Assembly: GCA_031394335.1 (NCBI GenBank)
Contig: JANMXS010000077.1
Span: 1 to 19,493, forward strand
DNA length: 19,493 nucleotides
DNA from: UKL13-2 sp031394335
GTDB taxonomy: Bacteria > Pseudomonadota > Gammaproteobacteria > Burkholderiales > Usitatibacteraceae
Direction of reading: 5' to 3'
Below the pieces are notes generated by a model. That model searched no databases. It was not told where the DNA came from and was given only the letters and a program-made list of their open reading frames with translations. A program made the position numbers and the translations under genes. Shown here piece by piece: positions 1 through 8,330 of the stretch. Numbering within the stretch: the first letter of the stretch is position 1; every line of letters starts with the position of its first letter.

Positions 1-1
1 A

Positions 2-2095
2 GATTTGTACCTGCCCTACAAGCAAAAACGCCGCACCAAGGCACAGATCGCCCGCGAGGCCGGCTTGGAGCCGCTGGCCGATGCCTTGCTGACTGACCCG
101 ATGCTGACGCCTGAAACCGAAGCAGAGAAATATCTGCGCGCGGAGCCTTTGAAGCCGGCAGAAAAGGACACCGTGGTGCCAGATGTGAAAGTCGCACTCG
201 AAGGCGCCAAGCAAATCCTGATGGAGCGCTTTGCCGAAAGCGCACCGCTGCTGGCGCGGGTGCGCGATTATCTGAGCGCGCATGGGGTGGTGGAATCGAA
301 ACTGATCGAGGGCCAGGCGGATAAAGGCGCCAAGTTCGCCGATTATTTTGCGTACTCGGAAACCTGGAAGACAATTCCCTCGCATCGCGCACTCGCGCTG
401 TTCCGTGGCCGCAACGAGGGCTGCCTGACCGTCGCCTTACGCCTCGATACGGAAGAAGAGAAACCAACATGGAGCGCGCCGTTCAACCCGATTGAAGACA
501 TGATCGCGGGCCTCGGCAAGATCGCCAACAAGAATCGCCCCGCCGACAAATGGCTGAGCGAGGTGGTGCGCTGGACCTCGCGCGTGAAAATTTCGCTGCA
601 TATGGAAACCGAGTTGATGGGCAATTTGCGCGAGCGCGCCGAGATCGAGGCGATCAATATCTTTGCGCAGAACCTGAAAGACCTGCTGCTGGCCGCCCCC
701 GCCGGCCCGCGCGCGACCATGGGGCTGGACCCCGGCATTCGCACCGGCTGCAAGGTGGCGGTGGTGGATAACACCGGCAAGGTGTTGGAGACGGCCACCA
801 TCTACCCGCACGAGCCGCGCCGCGACTGGGAAGGCTCCTTGCACACGCTCGCGATCCTGGCGAAGAAGCATCGCGTCGATCTGATCTCGATCGGCAACGG
901 CACCGCCTCACGCGAAACCGACAAGCTGGCAGCCGACCTGATCAAGGGCCTGCCGGAACAGAAGATGACCAAGATTGTGGTCTCGGAAGCCGGCGCCTCG
1001 GTGTATTCGGCGTCGGAATTTGCGTCCAAGGAATTGCCCGATCTGGACGTCAGCCTGCGCGGCGCGGTGTCGATCGCACGGCGCCTGCAGGATCCGCTGG
1101 CCGAGCTGGTGAAGATCGATCCAAAATCAATCGGCGTTGGCCAATATCAGCACGATGTAAACCAAAGCCAGCTGGCGCGCAGCCTCGAGGCGGTGGTGGA
1201 AGATTGTGTGAACGCGGTGGGCGTGGACGTGAACATGGCCTCCAGCGCCCTGCTGGCGCGGGTCTCGGGGCTATCTTCATCGGTGGCGGCGAATATCGTC
1301 AATTATCGCAACAGCCACGGCGCATTCAAGTCGCGCGCGCAATTGAAAGCGGTGCCGCGTCTGGGCGACAAGGCGTTCGAGCAGGCGGCGGGATTTTTGC
1401 GCATCGTCGGCGGCGACAATCCGCTCGACGCCTCCAGCGTTCACCCCGAAGCGTACCCCGTGGTCGAGAAAATCCTCGCCGATATCCAGAAAGACATGAA
1501 AGCGGTAATGGGCGACGGCAAGCTGCTGAAAGGCCTGCACGCTGAAAAATACGCCGATGAGCGTTTCGGCGTGCCGACCGTCAGCGACATCCTGAAAGAG
1601 CTGGAAAAACCCGGCCGCGATCCGCGACCTGAATTCACCACCGCCACCTTCCAGGACGGCGTGGAAAAACTGAGCGATCTGCAGCCGGGGATGATTCTGG
1701 AGGGCGTGGTGACCAACGTGGCGGCGTTCGGCGCGTTCGTCGATATCGGCGTGCATCAGGATGGGTTGGTGCATATTTCCGCGCTGGCGGAAAAATTCGT
1801 CAAGGACCCGCGCGATGTGGTCAAGACCGGCCAGGTGGTGAAGGTGAAAGTGCTGGAGATTGATGAGCGGCGCAATCGGGTCGCGCTGACGATGCGGCTG
1901 AACGACACCCCCACACCGAAGGCAGGCCCAAACACGAGCACTGGCGCGGCTTCCCGAGGCAATGCTTCCGAACGGCGCACCCATGCCGGGTCTCCGGGCA
2001 ATCGCCCTCAGCAAAATCAGTCGCGCCAAGCCGAACCGGGAACGGCTGCAAGCGCGATGGCGGCGGCGTTTGCCAAGCTGAAGGACCGTGGTTAG
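2..2095 (+). CDS. tex: Tex family transcription accessory protein, 5'-truncated
   Basis: C-terminal about 697 residues of Tex, a cytoplasmic nucleic-acid-binding protein thought to act in transcription. The reading frame is open to the window edge. The TTG at 5 is not a real start, because the frame reads Asp-Leu-Tyr-Leu-Pro-Tyr-Lys, an internal Tex motif, so roughly the first 80-100 residues are missing. Visible in order: helical core; a YqgF/RNase H-like domain beginning at GLDPGIRTG (about nt 721-750); helix-hairpin-helix repeats around nt 1240-1410; an S1 RNA-binding domain (about nt 1680-1900, from LQPGMILEGVV to VALTMRL). A low-complexity Pro/Ser/Gln tail follows, ending in AMAAAFAKLKDR, which I recall as common in betaproteobacterial Tex. 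The stop is TAG at 2093-2095. The assignment is secure from the order of domains. Confidence 0.96.
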   Translation, partial: DLYLPYKQKRRTKAQIAREAGLEPLADALLTDPMLTPETEAEKYLRAEPLKPAEKDTVVPDVKVALEGAKQILMERFAESAPLLARVRDYLSAHGVVESKLIEGQADKGAKFADYFAYSETWKTIPSHRALALFRGRNEGCLTVALRLDTEEEKPTWSAPFNPIEDMIAGLGKIANKNRPADKWLSEVVRWTSRVKISLHMETELMGNLRERAEIEAINIFAQNLKDLLLAAPAGPRATMGLDPGIRTGCKVAVVDNTGKVLETATIYPHEPRRDWEGSLHTLAILAKKHRVDLISIGNGTASRETDKLAADLIKGLPEQKMTKIVVSEAGASVYSASEFASKELPDLDVSLRGAVSIARRLQDPLAELVKIDPKSIGVGQYQHDVNQSQLARSLEAVVEDCVNAVGVDVNMASSALLARVSGLSSSVAANIVNYRNSHGAFKSRAQLKAVPRLGDKAFEQAAGFLRIVGGDNPLDASSVHPEAYPVVEKILADIQKDMKAVMGDGKLLKGLHAEKYADERFGVPTVSDILKELEKPGRDPRPEFTTATFQDGVEKLSDLQPGMILEGVVTNVAAFGAFVDIGVHQDGLVHISALAEKFVKDPRDVVKTGQVVKVKVLEIDERRNRVALTMRLNDTPTPKAGPNTSTGAASRGNASERRTHAGSPGNRPQQNQSRQAEPGTAASAMAAAFAKLKDRG

Positions 2096-2120
2096 CGGCA
2101 AGTCGTGCTCGCTGCCTCGT

Positions 2121-2240
2121 GCTTCTCCCTTTGTTTTTGTAACGGGGGAATGAGGGGGATTTTTGCTGTTCGCCAGTTAGATATTGCGTAAATAGTAACG
2201 GCCGCAAATCCCCCCCGCCCCCCTTTTTCCAAGGGGGGAG
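2121..2240. repeat. Inverted pair of G/C-tract REP-like repeats
   Basis: Two related elements face each other in the tex to LytTR-gene gap. The left copy (about 2121-2164) runs CTCCC...GGGGGA...GGGGGATTT. The right copy (2206-2240) is its approximate reverse complement, beginning AAATCCCCC and ending AAGGGGGGAG. The right copy also has its own CCCCCC / GGGGGG hairpin around CTTTTTCC. The pair is separated by about 40 bp. The arrangement resembles REP/BIME-type extragenic palindromes. Because tex and the LytTR gene converge here, the structure could also help to stop transcription from both sides, but that is inference. Confidence 0.6.
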
Positions 2241-2293
2241 TAGACCGCAAAGTGTTGGACGCAACCGCGATCATCAATCGTGGGCACGCTGCC

Positions 2294-3055
2294 CTAAAAC
2301 TCCCGCACCACATGCGCCTGGCGGCGCGACACCGGCAGTTTTTCCGCAACACCGTGCAGCAGCACCACCCAATGGCTGCCGCTTTCTTCGCCGTTGCCGG
2401 CATCGTCGGCCACTTTCTCGAACCCGGCCACCGCCTTGTTGGCCACCAGCGCGCTGCGATGGATGCGCGTGAACATGCCGGCGAATTCGTCTTCCAACTT
2501 GGTCAGCGACTCCTCCAGCAGATGTTCCTTGGCGGCGGTTTTGACGGTGACGTATTTGAGTTCGGCCTTGAGGTAAATGATGTCGGCAATCGGCACCAGC
2601 ACGATCTTGCCGCGCTCGTGGATGGCCAGGTGCTTGCGGCGCGCGCTGGTGGCCTCGGCAACGGCTTCAACTTGGCCGACCTCGACCTTGCGGGCCTTGT
2701 TCAGGGCCGCCAGCAGGCGTTCGAATTTGATCGGCTTCAACAGGTAGTCGATGGCATTGAGTTCGAACGCCTTGACCGCGTATTCGTCGAAGGCGGTGGT
2801 GAAGATGAGTTTCGGTGCGGCATCCATCCTGGCGATATGCCGCGCCACTTCGAGCCCGTCCATCACCGGCATGCGGATATCGGTGAGGATGATATCGATG
2901 CCGCCGCGATTGATGATGTCGATCGCCTCGACACCGTTGGCGGCCTCGTCGGCAATCACCAGCGGGAAGCTTTCGCGGCAATCGTCGAGCAGATCGCGCA
3001 AACGGCGGCGCGCGGGGGCTTCGTCGTCGATGATGAGGATTTTGGCGGGGGTCAT
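2294..3055 (-). CDS. algR: LytTR-family response regulator (AlgR/LytR type)
   Basis: A 253-residue two-component response regulator. The N-terminal receiver domain (about 1-120) has the acidic pair D10/D11, phospho-acceptor D59 in LTDIRMP and K108 in LLKPI. The C-terminal LytTR DNA-binding domain (about 145-250) has the typical LEESLTKLEDEF and FTRIHRSALVN-like motifs. I chose the ATG at 3055 over upstream in-frame codons because translation then begins exactly at the receiver domain. The ATG also overlaps the stop of the kinase gene (ATGA, 3055-3052), implying translational coupling. Its partner is the upstream kinase. The kinase-regulator pair divergent from argH matches the fimS(algZ)-algR/argH arrangement of Pseudomonas. 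The target genes cannot be read from this sequence; the symbol denotes family resemblance, not proven alginate or pilus control. Confidence 0.9.
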   Translation of the reverse strand: MTPAKILIIDDEAPARRRLRDLLDDCRESFPLVIADEAANGVEAIDIINRGGIDIILTDIRMPVMDGLEVARHIARMDAAPKLIFTTAFDEYAVKAFELNAIDYLLKPIKFERLLAALNKARKVEVGQVEAVAEATSARRKHLAIHERGKIVLVPIADIIYLKAELKYVTVKTAAKEHLLEESLTKLEDEFAGMFTRIHRSALVANKAVAGFEKVADDAGNGEESGSHWVVLLHGVAEKLPVSRRQAHVVREF

Positions 3056-4113
3056 CGCTCGTCTCTCGCATTCACGATTGGCACGGTAATGGTGACAGCG
3101 TAGGTACCGCCGTGGATTTCGGTTTTCAGGCTGGCTTCGGCATCGAAGTGCAGCTGCAGGCGTTCCTTGATATTGGCGATTGCCATGCGGTTGCCGGAGA
3201 CATGTGTGGAATCGGGTTGGAATGGATTGGTCAGCCGTATTAGCACCTGCTTGCCCCTGGTCTCGATGGTGATTTTGAGCTCGCCCGGCCCGTTGAGCGG
3301 CTCGATGCCGTGGTAGACCGCGTTCTCGACCAGTGGCTGCAGGATCAGCGGCGGCACCAGCGTATCGGCGGGCATATTGTCGGTTTGCCAGGTGACGATC
3401 AGCCGATCGCCAAGGCGGATATGTTCGATTTCCAGGTAGCGACGGCACAGCTCAACCTCGTCGGCCAGCGGCGTAAGCTTGCGGTTATCCGCCATCAGCA
3501 CGCGGAACAGCTCGGCCATGTCTTCCAGCATGCGCTCGGCACGACGCGGCTCAGCCCGAATCAACGACAGCACCGCATTGATGGTGTTGAACAAAAAGTG
3601 CGGGCGGATGCGCGCCTGCAGCGCCTGCAAGCGCGCCTCGACGAATGCGGGCGAAAGCGCACGGGAACGCAGGTCGAAATACAGCAGCACCACGGTGGTA
3701 ATGAACAACAGGAAAAACGCGAACTGCCAGAACGCCATCGGTTCGACGAACGGCAGCAGTTGCGGCAACAGCAGCCACAGGGCCGCACCCACACTGGCTT
3801 CCAGGGCAAAAATGACTGAAACGCCTTGCCAATAGGCGAGTTTGATAAATAGCGGATGCAACGCACAGCTGAGCAGCAACGAGACGATGATCGCCGGCTG
3901 CACCACCGCCGACATCAGCAAAAACTGCCCCCACAGCTCGCGACCGGCGTCGCTGCGCACCACGGCCGCGGCAAACATCAGAGCGTTCACCACCAACACC
4001 AGCCGCAGCATGATGCCAAGGTTGCAAAAATTGGGCAGGCGCGCGACCGTATTGGCGGCGGATGCCGATGTAGCAGCGCGAGGAGGGGCTTGTTTTATAC
4101 TGGGGCTGTTCAT
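3052..4113 (-). CDS. algZ: LytS/AlgZ-type membrane sensor histidine kinase
   Basis: A sensor kinase of about 353 residues for the adjacent LytTR regulator. After a short polar N-terminus it carries the ARLPNFCNLG motif resembling the start of AlgZ/FimS proteins. Four or so membrane helices follow over about residues 35-145. Then comes a His_kinase (PF06580-like) segment with RIRPHFLFNT, where the phosphorylated His is near residue 172. A C-terminal ATPase domain has the N-box LVENAVYHGI and a degenerate G-box GNRMAIANIKERL, usual for this family. I chose the ATG at 4113 because it keeps the LPNFC motif and has AGG just upstream. An in-frame start at 4164 would run further into the argH promoter region, and one at 4011 would drop the motif. 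The stop TGA overlaps the regulator's ATG. It is divergent from argH, with 71 bp between starts. Confidence 0.88.
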   Translation of the reverse strand: MNSPSIKQAPPRAATSASAANTVARLPNFCNLGIMLRLVLVVNALMFAAAVVRSDAGRELWGQFLLMSAVVQPAIIVSLLLSCALHPLFIKLAYWQGVSVIFALEASVGAALWLLLPQLLPFVEPMAFWQFAFFLLFITTVVLLYFDLRSRALSPAFVEARLQALQARIRPHFLFNTINAVLSLIRAEPRRAERMLEDMAELFRVLMADNRKLTPLADEVELCRRYLEIEHIRLGDRLIVTWQTDNMPADTLVPPLILQPLVENAVYHGIEPLNGPGELKITIETRGKQVLIRLTNPFQPDSTHVSGNRMAIANIKERLQLHFDAEASLKTEIHGGTYAVTITVPIVNARDER

Positions 4114-4184
4114 CCTGCGGTGATTCTGCGCGAAATCGCCGCCGCTTGACAACAAATAAGACAACTCACCCCAGAAAAACCACC

Positions 4185-5582
4185 ATGTCCGATTCGTTTC
4201 AAAGTTCCAAAAGCTGGTCCGGCCGTTTTTCCGAGCCGGTCAGCGAGCTGGTCAAGCGCTTCACAGCTTCGGTCAGTTTCGACAAGCGTCTGGCCGAAGT
4301 CGATATCCACGGTTCGCTGGCGCACGCCAGGATGCTCGCCAAGGTCGGGGTGCTGGGCGCCAAGGACCTTGCCGACATCGAAGGAGGCATGAGCAAAATC
4401 CTGGCGGAGATCCGTGCCGGCGGCTTTGAATGGTCGATCGAGCGCGAAGATGTGCACATGAATATCGAGGCACGACTGACCGCGCTGATCGGCGATGCCG
4501 GCAAGCGCCTGCATACCGGCCGCTCGCGCAACGACCAGGTGGCGACCGATATCCGTTTGTGGCTGCGCGGCGAGATCGAGACGATTATCGCCCTCCTGCG
4601 CCATACCCAGCTGGCCCTGGTGACACTGGCCGAACAGCATGCCGATACGGTGATGCCCGGCTTCACCCATATGCAGGTTGCCCAGCCAGTCACCTTCGGC
4701 CACCATCTGATGGCCTATGTGGAAATGCTGTCGCGCGACGAGGCGCGGATGATTGATTGCCGCAAACGCCTGAACCGTTTGCCGCTGGGCGCCGCCGCAC
4801 TGGCCGGCACCACCTTCCCGATCGACCGCGAGTTTGTGGCGAGGCAGCTGGGCTTCGACGGCGTTTGCGAAAACTCGCTGGATGCGGTTTCCGACCGGGA
4901 TTTTGCCATTGAGTTTGTGTCCGCCGGCGCCCTGGTCATGACCCATCTGTCGCGCTTTTGCGAAGAAATCATCATCTGGATGAGCCCGAATTTCGCCTTC
5001 ATCGATCTGGCCGACCGCTTCTGTACCGGTTCCAGCATCATGCCGCAGAAGAAAAACCCGGACGTGGCCGAACTGATCCGCGGCAAGACTGGACGGGTAA
5101 ACGGCGCCCTGATCACCCTGCTGACCCTGATGAAGGGCCAGCCGCTGACCTATAACAAGGACAATCAGGAGGACCAGGAACCGCTGTTCGATACCGTCGA
5201 CACGGTGCGCGATTCGCTGACGCTGCTGGCCGATATGGCCGGCGGCATCGAGGTCAAGAAAGCCAATATGGCAGCGGCGGTCAAACGCGGCTTCGCCACC
5301 GCCACCGACCTGGCGGACTATCTGGTTAAAAAAGGCCTGCCGTTCCGCGATGCGCATGAGGCGGTGGCGCGGGCGGTGAAAGCGGCTGAAACGGCGGGCA
5401 AGGATCTGGCGGATTTGCCGCTGTCGACCTTGCAGGAATTTTCGGCGCTGGTAACGGATGATGTCTATCAGGTGCTGACGCCGGAAGGTTCGCTGGCGAG
5501 CCGGGATCATATCGGCGGGACGGCGCCAGCGCAGGTTCGGGCGGCGACGTCGAGGGCCAGAATGCGCCTGGCCGTTAAATAG
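4185..5582 (+). CDS. argH: Argininosuccinate lyase
   Basis: Cytoplasmic enzyme that splits argininosuccinate into arginine and fumarate, the last step of arginine synthesis. The 465 residues match the usual family length. The fumarase/aspartase superfamily signature GSSIMPQKKNPD lies at residues 282-293, with the catalytic-loop serines just after Gly282. The N-terminal SWSGRFSEPV and the HTGRSRNDQVATD and GFTHMQVAQPVTFGHH segments are typical. I chose the ATG at 4185; the frame extends to a TTG at 4146, but that adds a non-conserved Thr/Lys stretch. It is divergent from the AlgZ/AlgR-type pair. No strong Shine-Dalgarno sequence is visible. Only a short CCCGC/GCGGG hairpin (5600-5615) without a T tract follows the stop, so termination is unclear. 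Confidence 0.98.
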   Translation: MSDSFQSSKSWSGRFSEPVSELVKRFTASVSFDKRLAEVDIHGSLAHARMLAKVGVLGAKDLADIEGGMSKILAEIRAGGFEWSIEREDVHMNIEARLTALIGDAGKRLHTGRSRNDQVATDIRLWLRGEIETIIALLRHTQLALVTLAEQHADTVMPGFTHMQVAQPVTFGHHLMAYVEMLSRDEARMIDCRKRLNRLPLGAAALAGTTFPIDREFVARQLGFDGVCENSLDAVSDRDFAIEFVSAGALVMTHLSRFCEEIIIWMSPNFAFIDLADRFCTGSSIMPQKKNPDVAELIRGKTGRVNGALITLLTLMKGQPLTYNKDNQEDQEPLFDTVDTVRDSLTLLADMAGGIEVKKANMAAAVKRGFATATDLADYLVKKGLPFRDAHEAVARAVKAAETAGKDLADLPLSTLQEFSALVTDDVYQVLTPEGSLASRDHIGGTAPAQVRAATSRARMRLAVK

Positions 5583-5644
5583 ATCACTGATTCAGAACAC
5601 CCGCTTCCATGCGGGATACCGCCGGCTGGGCGGGACGGCGAGGG

Positions 5645-6262
5645 TTATTCTTCTTCGTCCTCGTCTTCCGCGCCCGTCCCCTTCTCTTCATATAACCAGC
5701 AAATCCGCCTGGTTTCCGGCCCCGACAGTCGATCGCCCATCAGGCCGCAGCGATAGGCGCGCGCCGACAGTCGTTCAAAATGCTGACAGCCTTGGCAGCT
5801 GCCGAACGGGCTGCCTTCGTTATCCTGTTGCAGTGTGGTCAGCGCTTCGCGCAAGGCCGAAACCGCATTGCGGATGCGGTTGGGGCTGATGTTGCGGGTG
5901 GCTTGTTGCCAGCTATGCTGTGGCTGGTTGTCATACAGGAACTGTTCGCCGGTCTGCGACAGGCGCAGCCGCACTACACGGCGATCCAGATCATCCTGAT
6001 AACGCTCGATCAGGCCACGGCGATCCAGCAATAGCAGGCTTTGCGAGACCGTGCCCTTGGTTATGCCGACGTATTCGGCAAGCGCCTGCGGAGTATTGGA
6101 GTAACGGTTGGCCTTGGAAAGGTAGACCAGCGCCTCGACATGCACCGGCTGCAGTTGCTCCTCACTACCGACGCGGCGGCTCTCGGCGCGCATCAGATTG
6201 CCGAGGCGTTCGACCAGTTCCAGCAGCACCAGCGGGTTTTTATCCAAGATCCATCCCTTCAC
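5645..6262 (-). CDS. MarR-family transcriptional regulator with four-Cys C-terminal tail
   Basis: A predicted DNA-binding repressor of 205 residues. The MarR winged helix-turn-helix spans about residues 35-110, with a recognition region near ITKGTVSQSLLLLDRRGLI and a wing at DDLDRRVVRLRLS. Unlike a standard MarR protein of about 140-160 residues, it continues into a tail with Cys156, Cys159, Cys172 and Cys188 (C-x2-C-x12-C-x15-C) and a very acidic end. The cysteine spacing suggests a zinc or Fe-S ligand set, which is inference. The frame starts with GTG at 6262. A TTG at 6247 is an alternative with a better Shine-Dalgarno sequence (AAGGGA about 6 nt upstream). It lies downstream of cyaY on the same strand, with a 170-bp gap containing two copies of a 19-bp dyad that probably serve autoregulation. 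The effector and full regulon are unknown. Confidence 0.88.
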   Translation of the reverse strand: MKGWILDKNPLVLLELVERLGNLMRAESRRVGSEEQLQPVHVEALVYLSKANRYSNTPQALAEYVGITKGTVSQSLLLLDRRGLIERYQDDLDRRVVRLRLSQTGEQFLYDNQPQHSWQQATRNISPNRIRNAVSALREALTTLQQDNEGSPFGSCQGCQHFERLSARAYRCGLMGDRLSGPETRRICWLYEEKGTGAEDEDEEE

Positions 6263-6307
6263 TTTGGCGCGGTTTAATTATTGCCTTGGCGCGCTTCCTG
6301 TAAAATA

Positions 6308-6326
6308 TAGTTTCGATTCGATACCA
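6308..6326. promoter_or_regulatory. Candidate MarR operator, copy 1
   Basis: The sequence TAGTTTCGATTCGATACCA matches the perfect dyad at 8331-8349 at 15 of 19 positions. Its right half-site CGATACCA is intact and its left half is degenerate. It is 46 bp upstream of the GTG start of the MarR gene. It abuts a possible minus-strand -10 element (TATATT, 6304-6309), a position suited to repression. Assignment to the MarR protein is inference from adjacency and from repetition of the motif. Confidence 0.55.
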
Positions 6327-6355
6327 TGCAGGTTCAATTTTAAACTTGGGGGCTT

Positions 6356-6374
6356 TGGTATTGATCCGATACTA
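6356..6374. promoter_or_regulatory. Candidate MarR operator, copy 2
   Basis: The sequence TGGTATTGATCCGATACTA matches the perfect dyad at 8331-8349 at 14 of 19 positions and keeps both half-sites with one change each. Its centre is 48 bp from copy 1, upstream of the MarR gene and downstream of the cyaY stop. Paired operators in front of a MarR gene are common in autoregulated members of the family. Confidence 0.55.
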
Positions 6375-6432
6375 AAGCAGGCGCCGAACTTTTTCAAGCC
6401 GGATTTTTAGGGCTTGACGCAAGCAATGAACA

Positions 6433-6780
6433 TCAGAATGTGATCGCGATCACACTTTCCGACTGCATGCTGATCACGCGCGACAGCAAACGCTCGAGCC
6501 GCTCTGTCGAGCGCGTGTCGTACCATGCGGTCACGCCATCCTTCTCTGCCCAGCGGAAGTGAAAGCCGCCGGATTTCGCTGCAACCCAGATCTCGCGATT
6601 CGGCGTCTGCCGGTTGACGATGACCTTGCTGCCATTCTCGAAGGTAAGCGAAAGAATGCCGCCGTTGAGCTCGGCATCGATGTCCGCCTCAACCTCGTCG
6701 AACGCCGATTCGATGGTCGCAAGAATTGCATCGACGCGTTTATGAAACTCGCTCTCGTCCATTTGCTGAGTGTCCGCCAT
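6433..6780 (-). CDS. cyaY: Frataxin-like iron-binding protein CyaY
   Basis: A 115-residue bacterial frataxin, a small acidic protein that binds iron and modulates Fe-S cluster assembly on IscS/IscU in the cytoplasm. Family features are the acidic first helix (ESEFHKRVDAILATIESAFDEVEADIDAEL), the strand motif GGILSLTFENGSKVIVNRQ, and PNREIWVAAKSGGFHFRW. The length is close to the family norm. Start at ATG 6780; an ATG six codons further on (6762, MDESEFHKRV) aligns equally well with the usual CyaY N-terminus and cannot be excluded. The divergent arrangement with lptM and an amino-acid pathway decarboxylase or epimerase gene is widespread in proteobacteria. The MarR-like gene lies downstream on the same strand. 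Confidence 0.95.
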   Translation of the reverse strand: MADTQQMDESEFHKRVDAILATIESAFDEVEADIDAELNGGILSLTFENGSKVIVNRQTPNREIWVAAKSGGFHFRWAEKDGVTAWYDTRSTERLERLLSRVISMQSESVIAITF

Positions 6781-6823
6781 GCCCGTGATACCATCCTTTC
6801 CGACTCAAAACTGTGTGATTGCC

Positions 6824-6985
6824 ATGTCAATTTTCGCTCGCGTACCACTCAAAACCGCGCACTGCGTCGCCTTCATTCTAGCCGCAATGCTGACAGCTTC
6901 ACTGCTGGGCGCATGCGGCCAGAAGGGCGCGCTGAAGCTGCCGCAGGATCCCCCCAGGAGTTCGCCCGCAGACGCCGCAAAATGA
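6824..6985 (+). CDS. lptM: LptM (YifL-like) small lipoprotein
   Basis: A 53-residue predicted outer-membrane lipoprotein. A hydrophobic signal peptide (about residues 12-28) ends in the lipobox LGAC, with Cys31 as the lipidated residue. The mature part begins CGQKGALKLP, the hallmark of the YifL/LptM family, which assists maturation of the LPS translocon LptD in enterobacteria. I chose the ATG at 6824 because it puts a normal-length signal peptide before the lipobox; an upstream GTG at 6770 would add 18 residues and overlap cyaY. The stop overlaps the lysA start (ATGA at 6982-6985), so the two are translationally coupled. Confidence 0.9.
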   Translation: MSIFARVPLKTAHCVAFILAAMLTASLLGACGQKGALKLPQDPPRSSPADAAK

Positions 6986-8271
6986 GCGCGCCACTGGAAA
7001 TCTTCGGCGTCTCGCGTCACGGCGGTGAACATGGCTCGCTGCACATGGAGGACGTTGCGCTGCGCGACGTGGCGACGATGTTCGGCACCCCTGTTTTCGT
7101 CTATTCGCGTGCCGCGCTGACGGCGTCGTTTGCGTGTCTGGACGATGCGCTGAAGAAGGCGCGCAAGGGCAAGCCCTACCTCATCTGCTACGCCGTAAAG
7201 GCAAATTCGAATATCGCCGTACTGAATGTATTCGCCAGGCTGGGCGCGGGTTTTGATATCGTTTCCGGCGGCGAACTCAGGCGCGTCATTGCTGCCGGTG
7301 GCGATCCGCGCAAGGTCGTGTTTTCGGGACTCGGCAAGACGGCCGACGAGATCGAGTTCGCACTGCGCATCGGCATCAAAGGCTTCAACGTCGAATCCGA
7401 GCCCGAGCTTGAACGCATCAATGCCATCGCCGCACGCATCGGCAAGCGTGCCGCCATCAGCCTGCGGGTGAACCCCGACGTTGACGCCAAAACGCATCCG
7501 TATATCTCCACCGGCCTCAAGAACAACAAGTTCGGCATCGCTTTCGAGCGGGCGCTGGCGGTCTATCAACTGGCTGCATCGCTGTCGCATCTCGATGTGG
7601 TCGGCGTCGATTGCCACATCGGCTCACAACTGACCGACGCAGCACCGCTGCTGGAGGCGATGGCTCGCATCGTGGCACTGGCCGATGAGCTGATGAAGAA
7701 TGGTATCCCGATCCACCACATCTGTCCCGGCGGTGGTGTCGGCATTACCTATTCCGACGAGTCCACCATCGATATCGATGCCTATGCGGCGGCGTTGCAG
7801 CAAAGCCTTGGCGACCGCAATGTTGAATTGCTGCTTGAACCCGGCCGCGTCCTGGTCGGCAATGCCGGCGTATTGCTGTCCAGGGTCGAGTATGTAAAGA
7901 CGACGCAGACGAAAAATTTTCTGGTGGTGGACGCCGCCATGAACGACCTGATTCGCCCCTCGCTTTACCAGGCGCACCATGAGATCGTGATGGCACATAC
8001 GGCAAAGCCCGGCGTGGCACTGCGCAGCTACGACGTGGTCGGGCCGGTCTGCGAGAGTGCAGATGTACTCGGTCACGAGCGTACGCTGGCGGCAAGCGAG
8101 GGCGATCTGGTGGCGGTGTTGTCGGCGGGCGCTTATGGTTTTGTGATGGCCTCCAATTACAATTCGCGCCCCCGCGCGGCTGAGGTGCTGGTCGATGGAA
8201 ACGCCTTTCATCTCATTCGGGAACGCGAGTCATTCGACGATTTGATCGCAGGCGAGCACCTCGCCGGCTAG
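6982..8271 (+). CDS. lysA: Diaminopimelate decarboxylase
   Basis: PLP-dependent enzyme that decarboxylates meso-diaminopimelate to L-lysine, the last step of lysine synthesis. The 429 residues match the family. It has the alanine-racemase-like barrel with PLP Lys73 in YAVKAN, the FDIVSGGELRR segment, HIGSQL, the phosphate-binding GGGVG loop, and EPGRVLVGNAG. The C-terminal beta domain carries GPVCESADVL, whose Cys/Glu contribute to the active site of the partner subunit in the dimer. I chose the ATG at 6982, which overlaps the lptM stop; the frame stays open far upstream but without homology. The neighbours lptM and cyaY give the usual proteobacterial context. Confidence 0.98.
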   Translation: MSAPLEIFGVSRHGGEHGSLHMEDVALRDVATMFGTPVFVYSRAALTASFACLDDALKKARKGKPYLICYAVKANSNIAVLNVFARLGAGFDIVSGGELRRVIAAGGDPRKVVFSGLGKTADEIEFALRIGIKGFNVESEPELERINAIAARIGKRAAISLRVNPDVDAKTHPYISTGLKNNKFGIAFERALAVYQLAASLSHLDVVGVDCHIGSQLTDAAPLLEAMARIVALADELMKNGIPIHHICPGGGVGITYSDESTIDIDAYAAALQQSLGDRNVELLLEPGRVLVGNAGVLLSRVEYVKTTQTKNFLVVDAAMNDLIRPSLYQAHHEIVMAHTAKPGVALRSYDVVGPVCESADVLGHERTLAASEGDLVAVLSAGAYGFVMASNYNSRPRAAEVLVDGNAFHLIRERESFDDLIAGEHLAG

Positions 8272-8330
8272 ACGCTTTTTTGCGCCGCCCAACTTCAAGT
8301 TGATGCAAAAACCCGCAATGCAAATTTGAT

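Noticed and set aside
1277..2101. 274-codon minus-strand frame opposite the tex 3' end
   Set aside because: Overlaps the S1 domain coding sequence of tex completely and has no recognisable features.
4110..5510. 466-codon minus-strand frame opposite argH
   Set aside because: A shadow of argH: no known domain in the translation, while the plus strand is a full-length argininosuccinate lyase.
5600..5615. CCCGC/GCGGG hairpin after argH as a terminator
   Set aside because: Only a 5-bp stem with no T tract; too weak to call.
6786..6793. GATACCA half-site near the cyaY/lptM divergent starts as a fourth MarR operator
   Set aside because: Only one half-site is present; the other half does not match, and single half-sites also occur by chance inside genes.
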